Source: G039029935 sp039029935 (lineage in GTDB: Bacteria > Chloroflexota > Anaerolineae > Caldilineales > Caldilineaceae). From it: a stretch of DNA of 9,972 nt. How positions within the stretch are numbered: the stretch's first letter is position 1; each line of letters starts with the position of its first letter. The notes under the pieces are model-generated. The model was given only the letters and a program-made list of their open reading frames with translations, made no database searches and had not been told where the DNA came from. Below are positions 4,881 through 9,972 of this stretch, piece after piece. The stretch spans positions 1 to 9,972 of the forward strand of contig JBCCFC010000419.1 of assembly GCA_039029935.1 (NCBI GenBank). Direction: 5' to 3'. Both the position numbers and the translations under genes were made by a program.

Positions 4881-5759
4881 ATGCATGAGAGTAAACACCA
4901 TCCAATCGCCACCATCGGCCTCATTTCTGACACCCATATGCCCGCTCGTTGTCGAGAATTCCCACCCGCTCTTTTCGACCTCATGGCGGGTGTTGATCTG
5001 CTGCTCCATGCGGGTGATGTTGGTGAGTTGTGGGTGCTGGATCAGTTGAGTGCTATCGCGCCAGTTATAGCGGTACACGGCAATGATGATACTAATGATG
5101 CCCAGCGTGAACTGCCTTATCAACAAGTCATCACCATCGGTGGGCAGCGTATCCTGCTCTGGCATAGTCACTTCTCTGATCGCGTGGATGAGATGGACGC
5201 ACGGCGTAATGATGAGATTGTACCCAAGTTTGAACGTAGCATCGCCCGTGCCCGTCGTACGGGAGCCAACATTGTTGTCTTTGGGCATTGGCATGTGCCA
5301 CTCGTCTATGAAGACAAAGGTGTATTGGTTATCAACCCTGGGGCCATTGCGTCTGGAAGTCCCTTTACCCACCAGATACACAAAACCGCAGCTATTTTGA
5401 GGCTCTATGCTGACCAGTCGCCACAAGTCGTTCATTATGATCTTGAACGAATCGAACATGGAATGCCCACACCGTTCCCGATTGAGATTGACTGGAGTGC
5501 AGGGTTTTTGACCATGTTGGGGAAAGTCAGTCGCTCTATCTTTGCACCCGAGCTACAGGCGCAATTACCGCATATCGGCCAATACATCACCCCACTGGCT
5601 GGCGACGCAATCCGTGCGATTGGACTAAAGTTGGCGCATCGCTGTTGGGCTGGAGAGATTGAGTATGTGACGACTGAGATGATATTGGATGAGTTGAAGG
5701 ATTCTGAGCAGATTGATGATGATATGAAGCAAAGAATCGTGTCACTTATTCATTCTTAA
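4881..5759 (+). CDS. YfcE/MJ0936-like metallophosphoesterase with C-terminal extension
   Basis: This 292-residue calcineurin-like phosphoesterase is probably a two-metal phosphodiesterase. All core motifs are present: D17-T-H19, G45-D46, G67-N68-D-D, H95-S-H97, G135-H136-W-H138 and N152-P-G154. The pattern and the spacing fit the YfcE/MJ0936 group. Those proteins are about 165-185 residues long, so residues ~185-292 are an extra region with no motif I recognise and an acidic, helical end. ATG 4881 is chosen because GGAGAG (4871-4876) lies just upstream; a TTG at 4869 would sit in front of that site. The gene starts 14 bp after the degenerate MBL-like gene and ends the operon. Substrate is unknown. 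No terminator hairpin is visible after the stop. Confidence 0.86.
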   Translation: MHESKHHPIATIGLISDTHMPARCREFPPALFDLMAGVDLLLHAGDVGELWVLDQLSAIAPVIAVHGNDDTNDAQRELPYQQVITIGGQRILLWHSHFSDRVDEMDARRNDEIVPKFERSIARARRTGANIVVFGHWHVPLVYEDKGVLVINPGAIASGSPFTHQIHKTAAILRLYADQSPQVVHYDLERIEHGMPTPFPIEIDWSAGFLTMLGKVSRSIFAPELQAQLPHIGQYITPLAGDAIRAIGLKLAHRCWAGEIEYVTTEMILDELKDSEQIDDDMKQRIVSLIHS

Positions 5760-5831
5760 TCGCGTAAACATTCTCAAATAAATTCAACAAACAGAAATAA
5801 ATATGACACATTTCAGTCTCAATTCAGATAA

Positions 5832-5854
5832 ACGGTAAGTTTTCCGTGACTTAC
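5832..5854 (+). repeat. Two mutually exclusive small inverted repeats
   Basis: ACGG (5832-5835) can pair with CCGT (5844-5847), while the overlapping GTAAGT (5835-5840) can pair with ACTTAC (5849-5854); only one hairpin can form at a time. They lie just upstream of the Rpn gene in the 112-bp AT-rich gap after the phosphoesterase gene. There is no T-run after either stem, so neither is a convincing terminator. Could be chance. Confidence 0.35.
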
Positions 5855-6157
5855 AAACCATTACAGAGAAATTGGTTACGATACATCGACCTATGGGAAA
5901 ATTTGATATAAGCGGGAAACGACTGCTCAATCTTTTTGCAGAAGGGTGGGCAAAGTGGGTATTGAAAAAGTCTCAGTTAACAGTACTTGATGAGATGTCT
6001 GGTGAATTTCAGTTTGTCTCTAGATCATCCGATTCATTGTTAAAAGTAAGCCTGCCCAACGAAGAGCCTTTTCTCTTGCTGACTGAACTACAGCTTCGTT
6101 ATCCGTCAAAAAGCAAAATGGAGCGTCGTCTGGCGGCTTATGCTGCACTGGCACGTG

Positions 6158-6163
6158 AAAAAA
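6158..6163 (+). other. A6 tract at the Rpn frameshift
   Basis: Six A residues between CGTG and TATGA. In the upstream frame the next codons are GAA-AAA-ATA-TGA (stop). With five A residues the frame reads GAA-AAA-TAT-GAA and continues to 6862. The site therefore separates an ON (A5) from an OFF (A6) state of the full-length nuclease. Confidence 0.75.
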
Positions 6164-6508
6164 TATGAACTCGAAGTCTATGTCGTTGTCATCTACCTAT
6201 TGCCACCATCTGAGCCAGAGACCATCAAGACCGAGTTTGATACCCAGTTTATGGGGCAAACTGCGCACCAAGACATTCAGGTTATTCGGATGTGGCAGCT
6301 AGATGCGCTGCAGGCATTACGGAGCAGCAATCCTGTTGTGTTGCCCTTTATCCCTTTGATGAAGGGTGGGACAAATAAATCAACGCTACGAAAATGTGTT
6401 GAGCGTATTGAAGAAGAGCCAGAGGCAGAAGAACTGGGTTCTATGCTGATTGCCTTTGCCAGTGCCGTTATGGACACAAAATTTTTGAGACAAATTACGA
6501 GGTGGGAT

Positions 6509-6862
6509 ATGGATTTTTTACTTGAGACACCATTTTTTCAAGAAATCATTGCGGAAAACCGCGATGCTTGGCGCGAAGAAGGTCGAGAAGAAGGTCGAGA
6601 AGAAGGTCGGGAAGAAGGTCGGGAAGAAGGTCGGGAAGAAGGTCGGGAAGAAGGTCGAGAAGAGGCGCGTTATCGAGCTGCTCTACATCATATACAACGA
6701 TATGTCGCCCACTTTTTCCAACTGCCATTAGACTATTATGAAGATCAGTTAGAAACGCTTGACTTGCAGGCATTAGAGCAACTGGACGAAATGCTATATG
6801 ATATTGAGTCACGCAGTGCCTTTGAAAAGCAACTTCTGGCATTTCAATTACAAACGAAATAG
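6509..6862 (+). CDS. Candidate internal gene-within-gene product, RpnS-like antitoxin
   Basis: An in-frame ATG at 6509 within the Rpn C-terminus is preceded by GAGG (6499-6502) with 6 bases of spacing, a good ribosome site inside coding sequence. The product is 117 residues: an N-terminal hydrophobic/acidic helix (M-D-F-L-L-E-T-P-F-F), the REEG repeat at residues 22-53, and a helical C-terminus with many acidic and aromatic residues. As I recall, published work on Rpn proteins found that the C-terminal domain is made separately from an internal start and blocks the full-length nuclease. That work also reported four-residue repeats varying in number between strains. This locus fits on both counts. 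The start lies downstream of the frameshift, so this product would be unaffected by it. The call is an inference; the Trp-Asp/Glu-Met codons may be conserved for other reasons. Confidence 0.55.
   Translation: MDFLLETPFFQEIIAENRDAWREEGREEGREEGREEGREEGREEGREEGREEARYRAALHHIQRYVAHFFQLPLDYYEDQLETLDLQALEQLDEMLYDIESRSAFEKQLLAFQLQTK
6572..6667 (+). repeat. 12-bp tandem repeat encoding REEG, eight units
   Basis: Eight contiguous in-frame 12-bp units encode REEG seven times and then REEA. The Arg codon runs CGC, CGA, CGA, then CGG four times, then CGA, while GAAGAAGGT is unchanged in units 1-7. The block of four identical CGG units implies recent duplication by slippage. Unit changes keep the frame, so only the length of the charged helix varies. 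Confidence 0.92.
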
Positions 6863-6892
6863 TAACTTTTCTGCCCCTTCCGTTTTATTTAG

Positions 6893-9226
6893 CTACTCCT
6901 CTACCTTGATTTGCCCTAGATAGATATGATCCAGTGGCGAGTCCAACGAGACACTATCCAATTGGGTACTCAGTAAGCGTTGCCCCGACTGCGGTGAATA
7001 TAGCCCGGCGCGCACGTGGTAGACACCGGGTGAAACAATCTCGCCGCTGTTGCTGATCAGTGGCATATCAATGCTGTGAACAACAACATCCGTCGGCTCC
7101 AGCCCTCGCAGAGCCGTGCGCCAACCATCATATTGGGCAACGATTTGGGTGGGGTCGTCAGTGGTGAGATGGACAAAGGTCGAAAGCGGTGAGCCATTGG
7201 TTGGTGCGGGCATAGGCATGGGTTCTGTGCCAACTCGCCAATAGAGAATCAGATTAAATATCTCATCGGGTTGGATGATCGTCGCTGACAGTTCAGCACC
7301 AAGCAACGTAAATACATCATTAAGATTGGCGTCCACAGGTTTATATCGTTCAGGCGTAACAGGGGCAAACCCTTCACCCAGTGGTGCAATCCCGACGTCT
7401 GGCCCTGCGACCCACTTCACTTGCACTCTTGTATCTGCATCGCCCATAAGCTGCTCTGGCGGCACAGACAGCGATGTATCACCACGCAATACCAGCCGCT
7501 CTGTTGTCATTTCATCAGGGTAGTCCACATGATACAAATAAATCGAATAGCCAGCGCGGGCATCTGGTTCATGCGCACGAAAATAGGCATAGGTATCCAC
7601 TGTCTCTGGGAAAAGTTGCCCAAGACGCAGACTGGTGGCACTGATGGCATACCATCCTGGCAGCGGCGCATAAGGATTATAGCTGTGTAGCTCTACCCCT
7701 TCCATAAAGCGGAGGTAGCTGGGCAGAGGTCGGTAACGCACATCGTATTGCTCCGGTACACCTTTGCCAAAGTAGGCCAGATTCACCTCTTCAATCGCCA
7801 TTTCATCCATCACATGCCGCAGTTGAATCAAATCCTGACCCCAATCTAGGTTGGAATCAACAAGAATGTGGCTCCAATTTTGCCAAGGGCCAGCGAATTC
7901 GTTGAAATATGCTTCTTGATGAGGGAAGATGCGCACTGTACTGATGGCAATCCATAGCAGACAGATCGTAATGACGCTATAGAGCAGTGGGCGGGATACG
8001 GCACGAAGACTTACAGTGTTGAGTGCCATCATCATCAGAAACGGCAGAGCGGGCAAAATGTGCCGATAGCCAATCGTCAATACGCCTGTCATCCCCAACG
8101 CCATGAACAGACAGGGGATGCTCCAAAGGGGTGACTGTTGACGCCATTCACCTTTTCTAAGCATGACCCAAATGCCTGTCATTACCAACAAGAGTGTTGG
8201 AATCGGCGTTTTGGCTGCGAAGGCGACCGGGAAGTAATACCACCATCCTGTCACGGAGGTTTCACCCAGCAAAAATTTGAGTTCAACCTCGGACTCGGCC
8301 AAAATGTTGCCAAAGGTATTGAAAAAATGCTGCCAGTAGAAAGGGGCAGGGATAGAAATTTGATCTGGTAAAAATCCGCTGAGAATCGGAATCGCTTGGG
8401 TATCGAGTAGGCCATACTCAAATTGGTAAAATCCCCAGACCACGCTATAGGCAATCAAGCTGATGACGACCAATCCTGTCAATCGGGTGAGCATGGCACG
8501 AGGCCATCGGTGCTTGGTGGGAAATAGTAAAAGTGCAATCAAGGCCGCAGGCCAAAACATTAGCCCTGAATATTTGGCGACGAGGGCTAGACCCGCGCAG
8601 ATGCCAGCCAAGCCCAATGTACTCCAAGAATGTTGATCGAGCCATTGCCACAGCATCCACATTGCCAAAAAGAGGCAACAGGTTACAGCTAGATCGTTGG
8701 TCACTTGACGTGCATTGGCAATCAAATTGGGATCAAAGGTGGCAATGAATAAGGCGATGAACCCGACGATGTGTGCTTGTCGCGAAAAAAACTGTTTTGA
8801 CCAAAAGAATAACCCCAACAAGATGGCAACGCCAAAGAGTAGCATGGGGATGCGCGCACGCGTCAAAATTTTATGCGCATTGTTGTCGGATTCCCACAGA
8901 AAAACATCCGAGAAGCGGAAGCGCTGTCCTGATGCCCATGCAGGGTGTTCCAGTTGGAGTGAGATTGGCTCCTCATCCCAAAAGGGTGCGTTAAGGGGGA
9001 TGCTGGCAAGGAGGCCAACCAGCATGGGGTGATTGGTGGCAAGTCGAAAGTCACCTGTCTGTGCATAGGCATAGCCTGCGGTGAGATGATATTGTTCATC
9101 AAAGGAGGCTGATTTTTGTGATGAGGCAAGGGCCGTTTGCAGGATGAATAGCAAACAGCAAATGGTGCATAGTATCAGGCTGATTGTATGCGATGATATT
9201 TTGGTGAACCATTGAATGTAAGTCAA
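6893..9226 (-). CDS. PMT/ArnT-like membrane glycosyltransferase (GT39/GT83-type) with C-terminal beta-sandwich
   Basis: This 777-residue polytopic membrane protein is of the GT-C fold and is predicted to transfer a sugar from a polyprenyl-phosphate donor on the outer side of the membrane. The first membrane segment is at ~13-33. It is followed by the loop S-F-D43-E44-Q-Y-H with the catalytic Asp, and by N-H-P-M-L-V, typical of PMT_2 enzymes. About ten more hydrophobic segments run to ~432, with a V-T-N-D178-L-A motif and G-Y-R-H near 386-389. After V-D-S-N-L-D-W-G-Q-D (457-466) the protein is non-membrane. Residues ~635-770 (L-Y-W-R-V, F-V-H-L, G-V-Y-H-V-R-A-G-L-Y) form a beta-sandwich common on Chloroflexota glycosyltransferases. 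The start is TTG 9226: an in-frame TGA lies 15 bases upstream of it and no ATG occurs before the catalytic loop; GAGGAG is 11 bases upstream. It stands alone, convergent with the Rpn gene 30 bp away. Acceptor unknown. Confidence 0.86.
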   Translation of the reverse strand: MTYIQWFTKISSHTISLILCTICCLLFILQTALASSQKSASFDEQYHLTAGYAYAQTGDFRLATNHPMLVGLLASIPLNAPFWDEEPISLQLEHPAWASGQRFRFSDVFLWESDNNAHKILTRARIPMLLFGVAILLGLFFWSKQFFSRQAHIVGFIALFIATFDPNLIANARQVTNDLAVTCCLFLAMWMLWQWLDQHSWSTLGLAGICAGLALVAKYSGLMFWPAALIALLLFPTKHRWPRAMLTRLTGLVVISLIAYSVVWGFYQFEYGLLDTQAIPILSGFLPDQISIPAPFYWQHFFNTFGNILAESEVELKFLLGETSVTGWWYYFPVAFAAKTPIPTLLLVMTGIWVMLRKGEWRQQSPLWSIPCLFMALGMTGVLTIGYRHILPALPFLMMMALNTVSLRAVSRPLLYSVITICLLWIAISTVRIFPHQEAYFNEFAGPWQNWSHILVDSNLDWGQDLIQLRHVMDEMAIEEVNLAYFGKGVPEQYDVRYRPLPSYLRFMEGVELHSYNPYAPLPGWYAISATSLRLGQLFPETVDTYAYFRAHEPDARAGYSIYLYHVDYPDEMTTERLVLRGDTSLSVPPEQLMGDADTRVQVKWVAGPDVGIAPLGEGFAPVTPERYKPVDANLNDVFTLLGAELSATIIQPDEIFNLILYWRVGTEPMPMPAPTNGSPLSTFVHLTTDDPTQIVAQYDGWRTALRGLEPTDVVVHSIDMPLISNSGEIVSPGVYHVRAGLYSPQSGQRLLSTQLDSVSLDSPLDHIYLGQIKVEE

Positions 9227-9623
9227 TCGCGTATCGACTCCTCATATGTAGCGTGTTGGCGTGTATCCACATGACTGGCAAACCGACACCGATGTACGAA
9301 CTTGGTAAAAAATTTGTCAATCATGTAAATGCGCACGATATTTCGATCCCATCTCTTAAAAGTGTATCATACCATCCAATTTGCACCCAATTTCAGCAAA
9401 ATCACTTGTGTTTTTCTGTGTTTAAGCGACAATTGACTTAATAATCGGGACCTATGTACTATTGTCTTTTGCGATAATTTGATGGATGATGGGTGTAAGG
9501 ATGGTTCGTTTTTGTAAGTACGGTAATGTATTTGCCAGATAAGACGAACGCAACAGAATTCGGCAACTGTATCTATACAAAATAACATTTGAGATACAGG
9601 ATACATATAGGAATGATACACAG
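9227..9623. other. Divergent intergenic region, no gene seen
   Basis: About 400 AT-rich bases between the glycosyltransferase (leftward) and the response regulator (rightward). I see no RNA gene and no convincing coding frame. For the leftward gene there is a perfect TTGACA at 9320-9315 but only a 3/6 -10 (TACATC, 9296-9291), and a second candidate extended -10, TGGTATGAT, at 9374-9366 without a matching -35. The rightward promoter is listed separately. Confidence 0.5.
9433..9462 (+). promoter_or_regulatory. Candidate promoter of the response regulator gene
   Basis: TTGACT (9433-9438, 5/6) is followed by 18 bases and TACTAT (9457-9462, 4/6). Start near 9469 would give a long leader of about 155 bases before the ATG at 9624. 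No clear leader structure was found. Confidence 0.4.
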
Positions 9624-9972
9624 ATGAAAACACACACCAATCGTAGCGTTTCATCAAACGCACATAAGCAAATAAACCACTATCGAGAAATGGCACAAGG
9701 CATCCATCAATCGGTTATTCAAGTTATGTTGGTTGATGATCACGAGTTAATGCGCCAAGGATTGCGCGCAATTCTTTCATTGGAAGACGATATCCGTGTC
9801 ATTGATGAAGTGGGTAGTGGTCGTGATTTACTGAGCCACTTAGATGCAGGCATCCAGCCTGATGTTATTTTAATGGATATTCAAATGCCTGGCATGTCTG
9901 GGTTAGAGGCAACACGTCTGGTTGCGTTGAAGTATCCCAATATCAAAATTGTGGCCTTGACAGGTGCGTTGA
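9624..9972 (+). CDS. NarL/FixJ-type response regulator, receiver domain (cut by window edge)
   Basis: The gene runs off the right edge; 116 residues are visible. From residue 33 it is a CheY-like receiver: V-M-L-V-D38-D39-H, the phospho-acceptor D85 in V-I-L-M-D-I-Q-M-P-G, and T113 in V-A-L-T-G. The D-D-H-E-L-M-R-Q-G-L-R start is typical of LuxR-type (NarL/FixJ) regulators, so a C-terminal helix-turn-helix is expected beyond the window. The ATG at 9624 has AGGAA 10 bases upstream and gives about 32 extra residues, polar and basic, before the receiver. ATG 9690 or 9723 would give a conventional short start but lacks a ribosome site. A sensor kinase partner is not in view. The promoter at 9433-9462 may drive it. 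Confidence 0.9.
   Translation, partial: MKTHTNRSVSSNAHKQINHYREMAQGIHQSVIQVMLVDDHELMRQGLRAILSLEDDIRVIDEVGSGRDLLSHLDAGIQPDVILMDIQMPGMSGLEATRLVALKYPNIKIVALTGAL

Larger units (their letters stand above)
5872..6862 (+). pseudogene. Rpn-family recombination-promoting nuclease (RpnL-like), frameshifted
   Basis: Two reading frames together make one Rpn-type PD-(D/E)XK protein. The first (5872-6168) has D-I-S-G-K-R-L-L, then the catalytic D54 in S-S-D-S-L-L, and E72-L-Q74, the ExQ variant usual in this family. It stops at TGA 6166. The second frame continues from the A6 tract (6158-6163) as Y-E-L-E-V-Y-V-V-V-I-Y-L, followed by F-M-G-Q-x-A-H-Q-D and P-F-I-P-L-M. Removing one A makes CGT-GAA-AAA-TAT-GAA and restores a single protein of 329 residues (991 bases minus one). 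Start is TTG 5872 or ATG 5893; neither has a strong ribosome site. The break may be a true mutation, a sequencing error in a homopolymer, or a slippage switch. Rpn proteins have been reported as DNA-cleaving, toxic, anti-phage proteins. Confidence 0.82.

Noticed and set aside
4839..5459. 206-residue open frame on the minus strand opposite the phosphoesterase
   Set aside because: No ribosome site and no recognisable motif, and the opposite strand carries a complete motif set for a known enzyme family.
6572..6667. CRISPR-like array
   Set aside because: Units are 12 bp, contiguous, without spacers, and in frame with a coding sequence.
6546..6842. Minus-strand frame with an LLPD/LLLD repeat
   Set aside because: Antisense of the REEG repeat; no start signal and no known repeat family.
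9367..9696. 109-residue minus-strand frame in the intergenic region
   Set aside because: Overlaps the response regulator start, is rich in Cys/Tyr/Ser without motif, and has no ribosome site.

Overview
Organism. The window looks like a chromosomal, accessory-rich segment from a filamentous or phototrophy-related bacterium, most likely Chloroflexota (Chloroflexia), with Cyanobacteria as the less likely alternative. This rests on recognised families only, with no database search: a GlgC N-terminus ending in an IDFTLSNC-type block, an Uma2 nuclease, a DUF1257 (Ycf35-like)/DUF2997 pair, an Rpn-type nuclease with a REEG repeat tail, and a very large PMT-type membrane glycosyltransferase with a C-terminal beta-sandwich. 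Base composition is close to, or slightly below, 50% GC by eye.

Layout. (1) Positions 1-1502, minus strand: one compact transcription unit driven by a near-consensus promoter (1474-1502). It encodes a PD-(D/E)XK-type nuclease, an AbrB/MazE-type antitoxin overlapping a Doc/Fic toxin by 4 bp, and then the start of glgC only 17 bp after the toxin. (2) 1545-2348, plus strand: a divergent SDR oxidoreductase whose promoter is so close to its ATG that the mRNA is predicted to be leaderless. (3) 2372-2981: an Uma2-family nuclease with its own promoter. (4) 3028-5759: a five-gene unit of DUF1257, DUF2997, a small DUF2997-like protein, a protein resembling a metal-ligand-less metallo-beta-lactamase fold, and a YfcE-like metallophosphoesterase with an extra C-terminal region. 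It is preceded by an extended -10 promoter and a hairpin-rich leader, and contains a 7-bp tandem repeat at an internal gene start. (5) 5872-6862: an Rpn-family nuclease gene broken by one extra A in an A6 tract, with an intact gene-within-gene C-terminal product (RpnS-like) that carries a REEG tetrapeptide repeat. (6) 6893-9226, minus strand: a 777-residue PMT/ArnT-like glycosyltransferase. (7) 9227-9623: an intergenic region with candidate divergent promoters. (8) 9624-end: the receiver domain of a NarL/FixJ-type response regulator, cut by the window edge.

How the parts relate. Three different restriction-like nuclease families (the 201/191-residue protein, Uma2, Rpn), a toxin-antitoxin pair and tandem repeats give the window a defence/mobile flavour, interspersed with housekeeping genes (glgC, SDR, glycosyltransferase, response regulator). 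The most interesting objects are the Rpn locus, where the toxin-length product is frameshifted but the putative internal antitoxin is intact, and the DUF1257-DUF2997-degenerate MBL-phosphoesterase operon, which I do not recognise as a described system.
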